Of a DNA stretch of 64,000 bases, positions 1-12,560 are shown in pieces. The notes under the pieces are model-generated. The model saw only the letters and a program-made list of their open reading frames with translations. It did no database searches and was not told where the DNA came from. The DNA comes from Saccharum officinarum (taxonomy: Eukaryota > Streptophyta > Magnoliopsida > Poales > Poaceae), in assembly GCA_020631735.1 (NCBI GenBank), contig CM036159.1, positions 98,386,701 to 98,450,700 of the forward strand, given 5' to 3'. Every line of letters begins with the position of its first letter. Position 1 is the first letter of the stretch. The position numbers and the translations under genes are program-made.

Positions 1-3000
1 TAGATAAGGCAAACAGAACGACCTTTGCCCAAGGTCCTAGTTGTCACCCATCGCCGGATACAGACAGTTGGAGCAGTACCCGTAGTACATCTGACCATCT
101 GCAACAACAATGGGAACAACGCCCTGAGTACGAGAATGTACTCAGCTAGACTTACCCGTCAAAAACCAGAAACAACATGACACCAAGGAGCATGCAAGGC
201 TTTATATAGTGTACTGGCTTGACTCATTTGCGAAAGGCATAAGTTATTAGGAGTAACTAATAATAAGTACTTTTAGCATCATTTTATGATAACCTATTCA
301 TGCTAGGTAAGCACCTATTACTAAAGCAATCACTTGATTAACCATTAGCATCAAAGGTTACTATCTCATGTTTAGCATATTCAACATATCCACATAACCA
401 TCAGTGTTCCATCGTTAACACTACGATGCCATAGCTCGAGTCAAGTGCTCACTAACCGGGAGCGACGGCGATTCGAATCGAATTCCTATCCAGCTGGAGA
501 TTTATTCCTCACACAAACCATGCTTCCCCCGTCAGGGTCGCGTAGGTCACCAAGGACACTTTCCGAGAAGCCGCGGGATAACAATCATGGATCGCACTAC
601 CCAGGGACCGCCCGACTGCCAGGACGCACCTTGGGCTCACTCTTCGCGTCCCCGTTACACCCCCTTCAACACCAGTCTGCCAACCCGAGTTTATCCCGGC
701 TCAAAAAGTGTCACTAGCTTCGCGGTCGAAAGGTACTTTATCCGGCCAGCTAAATGTGAGGCATGCGTTCAACATGACAAGAGGGACGAGCAACGATCGG
801 TCCTTAACCGACACAGACGGAATCACTATAGTCCAAAACCCTATAAGACTCCGCCCGGTCTCCGTTTATTCAACAACACTTGGTTACTTATCAAAATTCA
901 CCAATACTGCTAACCATAGCCAGGTATTCACCTATAACTCGCAGGTGACAGGAAATCACCCGACTTCTACCGATCTAAGCATGGCTAAGCGAATTACTCG
1001 ATCCTGACCTAATAAGGTAACATTATTCTGGTGGACAAGGATAGTAATGCAACAACGGTTCCACTCAACTCCTATGACTTAATGCAACAATATATAACTA
1101 TAATTCATGTGATAAGGAATAGCTTTTATAAAATAGGAGACTTAAAATGCTCCGGGGCTTGCCTCTTTCGAACGAGCTAGGATGGTGGTCGACGCACTCT
1201 GGCAGTTCCTCGCTTGGCTCTTCCTCCTCGGGCACCTCCTGTGCCTGGGGTTCCTGCTGATCTGTCCAAGCCTGCTCCTCCGGTACTGCTGCCTGCGAGT
1301 CCTCCTGCGATCCTGTATGATGCAAGTGCATAAGTACATGCGAATGATGCATCGGATTATGATGGAATGATGAAGTGACATGAGATGCAGACGAGCACAT
1401 GGAAAGAGCAGTTAGTATAAAACTTCATCTTCTACAAGGTAGTCCACGTCATCCAAGAACATGTACCCTAAGGTTTACCCATTTTAATTACACTAATTAT
1501 CATACACCTGACACAAGCAAGTGACCCTAAATAACCAAACCTTACCAACCTAACTCATTCACAACATCAGCAATACATAGTGATGCTTCAAAGATACACC
1601 AAACACATTTTATTCCTCTTAAATTCTCATAAAGAATAATCATTTATTCCTTATTTAGCTAGGGTTGTTCTGCAACACCTATCTCTGGTGTAGATAAAAA
1701 TCTACAAAAATGACAGTAGAGTATTCTTACTCTAACTAAGCTACCACTAAATTTTCATGGTAAAAGGAACTGTAAAACTACTTGTACAAAATAAACAAGT
1801 TATGGCTTAAATGTGAGCATGAAATTGTTTTATACTAAGAAAAGTATCAAACAACAGATTTCACATTTTTCCTAGGTTACCAACCATAAACTAACATACT
1901 ACAAAAATTATCATAAGTATGTTATATACAATTATTGCCTTCTACTAAAAATAACAAATATTAACAAATAAAGGCATTTGAACTACACTTCAAAAATTTT
2001 CCACAGAACATGCTTCACTAGCATTTTTCCTAGAAAGTATATCACTAAAGAAGATTAATGCAACAAGAATCACATTTTTCTCTTTATTAGTTTATTTACT
2101 ACAATTTTTATAAGATAACAGCATATATAACAATTAAATAAAAATGTACAGTAAAGTGTCACAAAAATAACATGGGATATTTTTAAACTGTAGATCTATT
2201 CACAAGGAACATTTTAAAATTTATTTCATGATTTTTGGAGCCATAAATTGTACACAACATTTTCTAAAGCATTTTATTTTCCAAATAATAATAAGAATTC
2301 AAAAACTAAATTTGAAATCGCCGAACGGGCCGGCCCACGCGGCAGCATTGGCCCGCGGCCGGAATGGGCTGGGCGTCGCGCGGGAAACAGAAGGGAGGGG
2401 GCGGCCCGGCTTGGCGGCTCGGCCCAAGCCGGTGGCCCAGCCACTGAGGAGGGGAGGAGGCGGACGCGGAGCGCGGCCACGGGCGCCGTGGCCCCGACGT
2501 CGCGGAGGCGGAGCGGTGGTCGCCGTCGGCCAACGGCCGACCTCCGGCTCGGAGTCGAATCCCCGAGCACGCATGGCTCCCGTGAAAGGGTTGTGAGCAC
2601 AACCGCGCGAAACAAGAGGAGAAGGAGGGAGCGAGGGCGCCGGAGGCGGAGCTCGAGCTCGGTGGCCGGCGACGGTGGTGCGGGCGGGAAAGAAGAGATT
2701 GAGCCTCACCGTCGGCGAGCGAGAGATACCGAACCCCGTTCGGAGAAGAGGAGGGTGTGGCGGAGCCGGTGGCGAGATGAATCGAGAAATGGTGCGGCCG
2801 TTGAGCGGGAACGGCGGCGAGCTCTCGGGCGGAACGGCGGTGAGCGCGTGGAGGCGGCGAGCGGCTGCGGCTGCTGCTCGCGCGAGGCCGGGAGAAGGAA
2901 AACGCGAGCGCGACTGGCGAGGGAGAGGCGGGCGCGGCTTCAAGGCGCGTGGCGCGGCCGGTGGAGCCCACGGCTCGCCACCCGTACGCCGGAGGCGGCG

Positions 3001-3630
3001 AGCTGCGGCCACGCGGCGGCCGCGGCCTGAGCGCGGCGTGCGCTGGCGCGAGCGCGCGCGCGGGCGCGGGCGGGGGCGCGAGGCGGGCCAGGCCGGCTTC
3101 GGCCGTGGGCCGAGAAGTGAGGCCGAAGCCCAGTAACGAAATTTCGATTTTTCTTTTTCCAAACATTTTCCAGATTTCAAATTTCTGTTTGAAATTCAAA
3201 TTTTGGGGATGAAAACGAGGTTTTCAGGAATTTGTCCCAAAACAAAAGTTGTTCAAAATTTTATTCTCTACAACTTTCATATAGAACATTTTTCTAAATT
3301 CCCAATAGATTTTAAATTTGAGATTTAAAGCTAATTTAAAAATCAAACTCATTTATTTAGAATAATTTTTAAAACAGAATTTGAGGAGAATTTGAATCCA
3401 AATTTTTGCTCCAATAATCAAGTTGGTTTATTCTACATTATTTAAAATTGCTACTTCTAAAAAGTACACTAACTTTTTAACATTTATTTTAAACTTAGGG
3501 TTTCCATTTATTTGTTTTTTTTCAAGTTAAATTTGAAAAGTGATACAATCCAAACAATGTTAAACATGTAATGATGCTGAATGCTTATGTTTGAAATGAT
3601 AATGCATGCTTAACACCCAGGGGTGTTACA
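1..3630 (-). repeat. Long LTR (partial) of a Ty3/gypsy-type element
   Basis: Read on the minus strand from 3630, the sequence begins TGTAACACCCCTGGGTG, the TG-start expected of an LTR, and runs to the window edge without a convincing protein. The layout is an AT-rich part, a very GC-rich core (about 2318-3135), another AT-rich part, then a moderately complex stretch near 400-1000. The order and composition, and short phrases such as the 'gggcttgcct' stretch near 1155, recur at 43342-45330, so both are probably LTRs of one family. Long LTRs beginning TGTAACACCC are typical of grass chromovirus (Tekay/Del-like) elements; that family label is inference. ORFs of up to 297 codons in the GC-rich core exist in several overlapping frames and show no domain, so they are read as composition artefacts. 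The other end and any target duplication lie outside the window. Confidence 0.55.
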
Positions 3631-3641
3631 TTTCTCGACGG

Positions 3642-4086
3642 GTTGATCCGCCCCGTTTGAAACCAGCTTTGCGGGGCAATATTTTGGGCCGATTTGACGG
3701 TTCAGACGGTTTCAAACCAAATTGTGAATACACAAATTTTCAACGGATATTAGAAAAAAAGGTTCAAAACTCCATCAGCCATGGTATTGGATCGATTTGC
3801 CTTGAAGATATGAAATAAGAAAAATTTAGAATTTCTTCTTTGCGATAATAATGCCAAAAAAATATCAAGTTGGCTCATCTGTTTTTCTTTCCTTTACGTT
3901 GATCATTAGGGGCCTCTTGACTTTTCTCTTCCCTATTTTTTATTTATTTTACTTTTGACTAGTCAAAAAATAAAATAAAAATTTCTAGTGGTTTCCTAAT
4001 AGAAATTAAAAGAGGAACTACTCCGCTCTAGTTTTTTTATTATTATTCAACTACTTCGCTCTAGTTGGCAGACCATGCCTAAGCGT
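3642..4086 (+). repeat. Copy 1 of a duplicated motif pair (X plus Y)
   Basis: Segment X (3642-3719, containing GTTTGAAACCAGCTTTGCGG) and segment Y (4049-4086, containing CTACTTCGCTCTAGTTGGCA) recur in the same order and orientation at 6225-6353. Here X and Y are about 330 bp apart, while in the second copy they nearly abut. A partial Y lies at 4014-4031. This looks like the end of an unidentified transposon family present twice, about 2.2-2.6 kb apart. Confidence 0.5.
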
Positions 4087-4239
4087 TGCACAACGCAGCG
4101 GTCGGAAAGTAAAAAAGAAGAAGCCGTCACTTATTCGGACGGAGGGACTAGCGAGTACTCCGTAGCAGGCGAGGTATGGTATTTCGCCGACCAACGGGCA
4201 ATGCAACGCGCCGCAGACCCTTCTCGTTCCTTCCACGGT

Positions 4240-5233
4240 TACTGTTTGAGAGCGGCGACCGGGGCGACCTCGCTTTTCCCCCGTCGATTCGCCGTCGTCC
4301 TCGTCTCCTTCGCCCTCGCCGGCGTCGGAGGAGGAGGGGGGCTGGTTGAATCGACGGAGGAGATGTACATACCCGTTCTTAGTAGGCTTAAGTTAGGGTT
4401 AGGGTTCCCCAAGCCGGTGATGTGGCCTGGGTTCGTCTTCCTGGGCGGTGGTTCCAGCGAGCGGCGACATGGACGTTCGGAGGTCGGCTCCAACCTCTAC
4501 GTCGGTTTCCCCATCTTGGCTGGTGGCGACCACACTGGATCTGGTCCGTGCGGCGTGCGATTGGTGGAGGCGACGTCGTCAGTAAGAAATAATCTTCGCC
4601 TACTCCTCCTCCACCTCGTCGGTCTGCTTTTTGGCAGCGGCGATGGGCTAGGCGGTTGCTACCTCGCCAGATCTAGAGTTTCTTTTGAAGCTTTCGATCT
4701 CGTCGGTGAGGTCTTTTGCTACTCCCTCGGCTTCTTCTTCACTGTTGCCCAGTTCGGAGAGGTTCCAGGGAGTTTTATCTACCACTATTCTGAGAAATCC
4801 GGGTGGTGGTTTACATGCAACTGGGTGGGCGAGTTTGTTCCCCATTCGGTTGATTCGTCGTCCGTCGATCTGAAGTTGCCTGATACCGACGGCGACTCCC
4901 ATTTTCCTCGGCGGTGGGATGGCCAGTGGTCATCGTCAGTGGCTTGGGCGTTCAACGGTTCTACGGCATGTTCTTTTGACATGCTTCTTGTTGTGCCAAT
5001 CCAAAAATTTTCTTCGTCGGGAAGGGCGTTGGCTTCAAGTTGCAACCTCGGTGCGCAGTGGATGCTCGTCGAGGGGCTTCTCCGGTTGTCGGCGACGAAG
5101 ATGACCGGGACTCTGCAAGACCCTTGTATGGACTACAATGTAATTTCCTTTTGGTTCAGGGGTGCTTGTATCAATTGTCATGTAAACCTTGTCTTAATTA
5201 TATGAAATGCAATCCCGGTTTTCTAAAAAAAAA
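4240..5233 (+). mobile_element. Possible non-autonomous non-LTR retroelement with A-tail
   Basis: An open frame crosses this stretch but its translation resembles no protein I know and has no recognizable domain. The 3' end has a transcript-like AT-rich tail ('cttgtcttaattatatgaaatgc') followed by an A-run (about 5226-5234), as at the end of LINE or SINE copies. The 5' part is GC-rich and G-run-rich like a plant LINE leader. I could not find a target-site duplication, so the boundaries are approximate. A captured host gene fragment is an alternative. Confidence 0.3.
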
Positions 5234-6224
5234 CGAGACAAAGGTTCGTTGCCGCATGCTCAACAAATCTGTCCGTGCACCGCAAAGATAGGCCCGCGTC
5301 GGCCCATGGACCTGACCGTGCTGGCCAAGCGCCAAGCGGTTAATTTTGGGCCACGACCTGGGGCTGCCAGTGATAAAGACAAGCACATGTCCAATCCAAT
5401 TCAAACGGAAGGTCCAATTGTTTTTTTTTGGTTGAAAATGGAGAAGTTTGAGATCCAAGACGGAAAAAAAACATTCCAACGATCAAATAATCTCACAAGT
5501 TCACACTAGTTTTTTTTTTGAAATTGTCTCGAATTTTTATAGATAGTTTAATTAGTCCAGGTCTATGAACGTTGGCAGATCTAGACGTACAAGTGGCACC
5601 CACGGTGAAAGGTCATCATTCAAATCTTCAAGCCCATGTCAAGTGTGTTCAGATGAGCTAGCTGTAGAGGAGGCCTGTTCAATGACAGTTTTGTGTGGGT
5701 TTCAATAGTTTCTAAAAGCAATCCACAAACCACAACGACCGATTAGGCGGTATGGTTTTGATGGTTGGAACGGTTTAAAGCATGGCTTTGCGTCGAGCGC
5801 CACTGCCGCTGCTACTACTCGAATGTCCACCCTGCCATGGGCATCCTGCGCTTGACATCGTTGAATTGGTTGTCAGGCACCACGGGCAGCTACAACCAGC
5901 ACCGACCACCTCGACCTTCTTCGGGTCCGCCTCATGCAGTGCATCCAGCCCATCACTCCCAATTTTGGCCACAACAGCAACCCCTTTGCCGATGGCTCCG
6001 CGCGTTTTTCTTCTTCCCAAATTCTGGCGACCACCTGCATTGCGGCTTTGCTTCCTTCATTTTCTTCTTTGTTCTCCAGATGTGCTCTCGGCTCTCCCCT
6101 CCCTCTGCGACTGCATGCCATGCCGCCACCGCCAGACGCCGCTCGCCTAGCCCGCACGCGCTGCCTGCCCCGCGCCGCCACTATCGTCCAGATGCCCATC
6201 GCGCTAGCCACCAGCGCTTATAGG
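5234..6224. other. Intergenic, no supported gene
   Basis: Mixed sequence. 5235-5760 is AT-rich with T-runs. 5775-6215 is GC-richer with overlapping ORFs on both strands that show no recognizable domain; it could be a captured gene scrap. A short phrase near 5573-5600 (GGCAGATCTAGACGTACAAG) resembles 6411-6435, suggesting repeats of the same family as the X/Y motifs. Confidence 0.4.
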
Positions 6225-6353
6225 TTAATCCAACCCGTTTGAAACCAGCTTTGCGGGTCAGTAGTTTGGGTCGGTTTGACGGTTCGAGGGGTTTCAAACC
6301 AACAAACCATGAACAGAACTACTTCGCTCTAGTTGGCAGATCGTGCCTAAGCA
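6225..6353 (+). repeat. Copy 2 of the duplicated motif pair (X plus Y)
   Basis: Contains X (6225-6302) and Y (6316-6353) in the same order as at 3642-4086 but separated by fewer than 20 bases. The differences are scattered substitutions, so the copies are not recent. Nothing coding is seen between here and the end of the GUX gene at 6827; 6365-6826 should include that gene's 3'UTR. Confidence 0.5.
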
Positions 6354-6826
6354 CAGAAGCGATTGGGATATTGTGTTGTAGAAGAATGTTATAGAAGCTG
6401 CTGGAAAAGTTGGCAGGCCCAAACGTACAAGGGAGACTTAACGTGAAAGTTGAGTATTTACAAAGAAGACAATGGAAGTTGAACCATGTCGAAGAAGGCA
6501 CATGGCCAAGTCCAATTGGATTTGGCACTACCTAAATCTCATCCTAGGTATCGTTGCAGACATCTGACTCGACGCGAACCACACCTATAGCTGGAACTGA
6601 GCTTATTCATTATTCCTCCAATGCAAAGGCACCAAAATCCAATCCAAGCTGTGCATACTCCCCTGGCCTTTTTCATATGTGTGTAAGTATGAACAAACAG
6701 TGGCGATGGAGCTCGATGAGCCTGCCTGCCTAGCTATCTCGCTCTCAGTCTCAGCTACGTGTACGTATGTATGTACCAGCAGGCGATGGAGGTACGTACG
6801 TAGTCGATCATAGGAGAGAAGGAAAG

Positions 6827-8729
6827 TCAGTCCCATTTCCTTGGGTCCGTGATGTTGATCTTCCAGTGCTGGTCCGCGTACCCGATCTCCTCGGCGACGT
6901 GCCTGTCCCAGGCGATCTCCACCTTCCTCCGCTCCGAGAGGCGGCATGGCCCGCGCATGGTCTCCCCCATCTGGTCGTACACCTGCCACCAGCGCTTGTG
7001 CGCCTCGTCGCTGGCGTACACCCGCTGGTCCGCCACGTTCCAGTTGCAGTCGTAGTCCCTGTAGCACGTCCAGGGCTTCATCCCCAGGTAGTGGATGGAC
7101 CACACCTCGGCCGGGTCCGCCCGGAACATCCGCTCCTTGAGCGCGCGCTCCCCGGTGGTGTTGGCCCAGAAGTTCTTGAGGTAGTTCACCCGCCGCGGCA
7201 GCCGGTGCCACCACACGAACACCTCGTTCAGGAACCCCTGGTCGCCGCCGTTGTACGACCGGATGGTCCGGCGGTCCCGGATCAGCGCGTCGAACGTGCA
7301 TGCCGACGGCTCGATCACCATCACCCGGAGTTGAAGAGGGAGCCGTCGTTGCCCACCGCCGTGAGCTGCGGGAACGCGAACAGCGCGTCCAGGTTGCGGA
7401 GCACCAGGATGTCGGCGTCCACGAACACCACGCGGTCGTAGTCGGACAGCTGCCACAGCCGGAACTTGCTGTAGTTGTACTCGTTGTAGGTGCCCCGCGC
7501 CGCGCGAGGGTTGCGGATGCGCTTGATCCGCCGCGGCGTCCACCCGGCCGCCGTCAGCGCGCGGAGCGCCGGCTTCGACACCGTGTGGTCGTGGAGGAGG
7601 ACCAGGTCGCGGGTGGACCCCGAGCGGCGGATGCTCTGCGCCAGTACGATCGCGCCGCACAGGTACGTGTCCGACGAGTGCAGCACCGTCGCGTACGCCT
7701 CGCGCCGGGGACGCCCGTCCGACCACGACGACGCGTTCAACACCTCCTGGATCCCTGTGCACATGCTTGTTTAGTTTAATATTTGCGTGGGCATGCATGT
7801 AATATTGATGTATTACTACTCCCATTTTTTGTATGAACCAGAATCTCTCTTTATTCATCAAATAAATCATGCCTTGCTGACGACGAGCATAGAAAAACAG
7901 CATATCGATGCATTTTCCTCACTCCAATCATCATTTGTTATGAATCTCCCAACCGAACAAATCGTACAGGTTTAATTATTGTTTTAAAGAAGAAATCTGA
8001 ATAATCATGACTGTGTGATAGAGATTGGTAACAGCTAGCAAACACTATCTATAATTTTGCTCACTCCAATAAAAAAACACGATATCAATGCATTTTCCTC
8101 ACTCCAATCATAATTTTGCTATAAATCTTTTCTTTCATTTTTTTTGCTATGGATCTCCTCATCAAACAAATCGTATACAAAAGTTTAATTATTGTTTTAG
8201 AGAAGAAATCTGAATAATTATGCTGTGACTGTGATACACTACCTATAATTTTTATTTCTTTCAGGGAAAACTCCCTCGCTTTATTATTAATATAGTAATC
8301 GCTAGACAGTTCAGTTGTAAAACATATCACCAAATGGCGGCACTATACATACATTGATGTATCTGTCCAGCGAAGCCTAGCTCCCAAAAGAAAAAGTTGT
8401 GCTGGTGGATTGAAGTGTTCGTCAAGTCAAAACCAAACTAAATAAAAGAGACATATAATCGACCAACGCAAGTAACCACAAATAAATAAACTTTGCGGCG
8501 TTCACAGTTGGTGATCCACCTCCCCCTCCACCTGGTAGAATGCAGTAGCATGCAATGCAAGTATCACTTTGGCGCCGTCGCACGCCGCATGCGTGTGGGT
8601 GCCCTGTGCCCAGGTCTCCCAAGCTGGCGAGACCCAGAGCAGCCCTTCCCGACCGGCGACCGGTGCAGCTCACCAACCGAATCTAGTTCAATCAGTCGTG
8701 TCGTCGACGTACTCGCCGTGCCATCATGC

Positions 8730-8815
<86 letters not shown>

Positions 8816-11018
8816 CGATTGATCGGTCGATCAGGCGGGTGGAGATGAAAGGCCTCCAACCACGTTAGGTAAAGACCCAGTATACCTCCCACGGTATATT
8901 TTTTAATTCCTTTTTCTCGAGTTTAATCTATTTGTTATACTGGTTTAGTTACATGTCCAAATTGGACGCAAACACTTGTTATTCCTGGCTTTGTTATCTG
9001 GCGTCCTCCATCCTGCCAGGTTCTTGCAGGAGCTGAAATTGGTGGTTTGGAAGGCTCACACCTAGACCTAGCAGCTTATCCGCTTATTGCAAGGACACTA
9101 GGACTAGGACAGGTTTATTTTGGGGCTCTGCTTTGGATGACCCTAGTGACACTCATAGATCCGTCATTACCTCCAGCTTTCCTATACGAAACTTTCTTCC
9201 TTTCTTCTTAGCCTAGCATTAGTCTTGTGGCCGATATTAGCTAGTTCGGACATTGCCCACCAAGATTTTCCAAGTTCGGTAAGAATGGGGGTTATACTGA
9301 TTAAATACTTTTTCTCTCAATAAATAAAAGAGACCGTTGAGTGCTGGTGAGAATCGATGCCTGAATTATTATCATGAGCTTTAGCTTGATCGTGTCCTCG
9401 TTTCGCCACATCTATCTCCCGACCGGATTCTACACAGCCCATTGCATCGCCCGTCCCTACTGATCATATATGCCCAGATAAGCAAGCATCTATCTTATTA
9501 GCTCGATGATTGTATATGTGCTGTATACATAGAGCTTTAACATAATTCAATTAGGTGGCACGTTATGTCCCTAACACATACAGTGTTGTAGCACATGCAT
9601 GTTGTCGACATTATTTATGCTAATGCTCTCTTATATACGAGGATTTATTCTCACAAATTAACAAAACCAACACTAATTCTTTTTCTTATATATTACTTTT
9701 CTTTGAACGAACCCTGTTTAGTTCCCATCAGTATAATAAAGATGTTAGTGGTCAAACCAGTAGTGCATATTATATTATGTAACAGGTTATGCGCATATTT
9801 GTTCTTTTTTTTCTTGAACAAATCGCAAGTATGTTATTATGTTGAGAGTTATGTGGATGCTATCTCAGTCTTCTTTTAATTTCTAGATAGATCACAGCAT
9901 GTCGGTTCGGAGAATAATTCCGTGAGATCGGCGGCCTCAACTCTCACGCATAGTATCAATCTTGCTCGTACTGCTGCTGTGCCTACACATGCTTGCCTTG
10001 AATTGCATGCAGTGCAACTGTGCAAGTGTAAGCATGAAGCAGAGGTCATGGAGACTGAGCATGCATGAAGATGAAGTAGACGGAAACGTACCTCCTGCTC
10101 CCCAGAGCGGCATAGCGAGATTGCATGACCCCACGGGCAGGCGGAGCTTCTCCTCCAGGCGCTGCACGTCGACCCTGTACATGTACCAGTCCCCCTCCCG
10201 TCCCACCGCCTCGTCGCAGCGGAACAGGTCCATCATGGGCTCGCACTGGCTCCGCAGCACCACGCGCACGGCCCCGCCCCCGTCGCGCCGGCCCTTCCGC
10301 GCCGCCACGTGCGCCGCCACCAGGTGCACCTGCAGCCTGAACACGTCGCGGTTCCACCCGGGCGCGCTGCGGTTGCACGGCACCGACGCCACCACCACGT
10401 CCACGTCGGCGTACCGGGACCAGTCCGGCATGGGGAGCTCCGGGCAGGACGGGCCCTCGTCGTCCTCCTCCTCATCGATCCACTCCGGGAACAGGTCCGA
10501 CCACCGGAACGTCTCGGAGACGCGCTCGAAGTCCACGCGCACCGCGTCGCCCTCCACGCCCAGCGCCAGCACCTCGTCGCGCCCGATGTTCACCAGGCCC
10601 ATCCGCAGCCGGCCACGGAGCTCCTCGAACATGGCCGGCGCGCGGCCCGCGTTCACGATGCGCTCCGCCGCCGCCACGCCTCCCAGCTGCATGCATGCAA
10701 CGCAACGTCGTCGTCGTTAGCGCGAGGCCTCAAGGGAAAGCTCCGTCGTCGTCGTCCCACGTGCCGGTGGCGGTGGACTCACCTTACCTTCCGTGAGAGC
10801 TGGGTCGTCGTCGACGACGGTGGCGGACAGGAGTCGCGGAAGGTGCAGCGGACGAGGGAGGTGGCGCCGCGGTCGAGGATGTCCGAGTACTTGGGGTGGA
10901 GGAGGAGCGCCAGGTAGGCGAAGAGGAAGAAGGCGAGGAACGCGGCGTTCATCTTGACGATGACCGAGGCCCGCACCGGGGACTTGCAGACGGCCTCCCC
11001 GGCGGTGGTCACCCCCAT
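6827..11018 (-). CDS. GUX-type xylan alpha-glucuronosyltransferase (GT8), one apparent frameshift
   Basis: Golgi type II enzyme of the GUX/PGSIP group, expected to add glucuronic acid from UDP-glucuronate to xylan. Exons on the minus strand: 11018-10788, 10686-10092 and 7754-6827. All junctions are GT-AG (AAG|GTAAGG, TGCAG|CTG; GGAG|GTACGT, CACAG|GGATC) and phases agree. Length is about 584 residues, near the family norm. Exon 1 gives a short cytosolic N-terminus and a membrane anchor (about residues 18-40). Exon 3 carries the GT8 fold with the metal-binding DAD in FVDADILVLRN (about residue 388), the FNSG-VMVIEP strand, YNGGDQGFLNE and HYLGMKPW, ending NITDPRKWD. The reading frame breaks between FNSG and VMVIEP, at a C-run on the plus strand (7324-7326) where one base appears to be missing. 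Both sides are strongly conserved, so this is either a very recent mutation or a base-calling error. Intron 2 (about 2.3 kb) holds a TG microsatellite and a tandem duplication. Confidence 0.88.
7884..8250. repeat. Two-copy tandem duplication (period ~180 bp) in GUX intron 2
   Basis: The phrase ATGCATTTTCCTCACTCCAA starts near 7908 and again near 8088. Following text also repeats (AAATCGTA, TTTAATTATTGTTTTA, AGAAGAAATCTGAATAAT). Copies differ by scattered substitutions and small indels. Confidence 0.8.
8732..8813. repeat. (TG)41 microsatellite in GUX intron 2
   Basis: Uninterrupted TG dinucleotide run of 82 bases. Cysteine/valine ORFs across it are artefacts. Likely length-polymorphic. Confidence 0.98.
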
Positions 11019-11125
11019 GCCGCGCGCGCACTGTATCCGTATGTGTATGTGTGGCGGGCGTTCGCTAGCTAGCTCACCGGGCGCGCGGTGGAGCTGGCTA
11101 GGCCGAGGCGCGTTGCATGCGAGGA

Positions 11126-11134
11126 ATTATATAG
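11126..11134 (-). promoter_or_regulatory. TATA box of the GUX gene
   Basis: Reading the minus strand, CTATATAAT lies about 110 bases upstream of the ATG at 11018. This predicts a transcription start near 11100 and a 5'UTR of roughly 80 bases. Supported by sequence and spacing only. Confidence 0.5.
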
Positions 11135-12560
11135 TGGTACAGCACGGGCACGGGCGACGGATGGACCGGGTGGAATGGAAGAGCCGAGGGCCCGTGTCTG
11201 TGTGAGTGCGACGGCGGCCAATCAACGGTGGTTGGGCGTGGGGTGAGCCTGAAAGGACGGCTGTAACGAACGAGGGTCCACGTGCCAGATGCTTCATCCG
11301 GCCAAGATGAAGGACTACTGCTTGTCACCTCAGTGATTATATTCCCTTAATTTCGAGGATGACTTAGGAGTAGTGTACCACCTCTTCTTTCTTCATTTAT
11401 GACGTACTTGCTGATGTGCAGTTGCAGTCACGATTTTTCACCACCCGATATCATGTACGGTTCGTGCCCACACTCCTACGAACGACGATGACAGCAGTTA
11501 AGCTTCATTTCGAACGAACAGTTAAGCTTCATTTCACTTAGCTGTTAGCTAGATAGATAGTCTGTCCATGCATGATTAATTAAGTGTTTTTATGACTATA
11601 TTCTTCTGAAATATTAGCGTGGCTTTCAATCTTGATTAATTATTCCACGTTAATCCCATCGAACGTGCTAGAAAAAGAACTAACTTAGATTTTTTTTTAA
11701 AAAAAAATAAACATAAACATCTGGCTACTAGCTTGACAGACTCTAATCGTTGTTACATATATAGTAGCCACCTCTACAATTATAAAAACAACTAAAACAT
11801 GCATCAAAATTACACACCGCCTTCGTTACAATAGGTAATCTAACATACATGTCCAGTTGTCCCCTATATTTACATCTAAATCATCCACTTCTACCACCAT
11901 GAAAGATAAGAAAAACTAGCTAGCGGTACTAAATTTGCAGCTTACATCTATGGTATCATTAAAACAAAACAAAACAAAACAAAACTTCAATTTACACCTA
12001 AACACATGCTATATATTATGAAAAAGATACCATATAATAATCTTGCCAATACTTGTAAACTACCCACTCCTACCGCTTTGTATATATAAGAATTTGACAC
12101 GAAAATTAATGAAACTACAAGCTATACCCCACCATGCACACCAATTATAAAAGTATGCATAAGAGATAATTATATTTCCATAGTTTAGTAAGCATGAAAA
12201 ATATTTTGTTAACAAATCACATACCAACAACGCAAACACCATAATTTAAATTACGAATAGTCTTTTGAAATAAATTATGTAGGTCACTACTTTAGATAAA
12301 AATTATGTAGCCTATGCAGGCGCGTAGAGGAGGCGCGAACTATAGCAGACAAAGTGCTACAATGAAGCTACACAACATCGTGATCACATAGAAAATATCA
12401 AATGTACTGTATAAATAATTAAGTTAAACACATTTATTATCAACAAGTATTCTAAGATGTGCACAAAATCTGGAAACAATATTCTTCTTCATGGGACCAT
12501 TCAATACAGAAATCCCTTTTTATTTGGTTTTCATTCACATTTCTCCATACTCCCAAGTTT
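11135..12560. other. AT-rich intergenic stretch
   Basis: No supported gene. Contains a perfect (AAAAC)5 at 11961-11985. The part next to the GUX TATA box (to about 11340) is GC-richer and probably the upstream promoter region. Confidence 0.6.

Noticed and set aside
2299..3199. Overlapping ORFs of 260-297 codons in the GC-rich LTR core
   Set aside because: Open in several frames on both strands at once, arginine/alanine/proline-rich, no domain; composition effect.
4075..5205. 376-codon ORF on the plus strand
   Set aside because: No domain or recognizable family, crosses the Y repeat, and ends in an A-tailed element; treated as chance or transposon sequence.
7321..7323. Programmed frameshift or stop recoding in GUX
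   Set aside because: No slippery site or structure typical of recoding, and plant GT8 genes are not known to use it; a single-base loss in a G run explains it.
6767..7779. Plus-strand ORFs across the GUX exon
   Set aside because: Antisense shadows of a GC-rich exon; the minus frame has all GT8 motifs.
8493..8868. Cysteine/valine-repeat ORFs
   Set aside because: Translation of the (TG)n microsatellite.
10309..10917. 202-codon plus-strand ORF over GUX exons 1-2
   Set aside because: Shadow frame; crosses the intron and lacks a domain.
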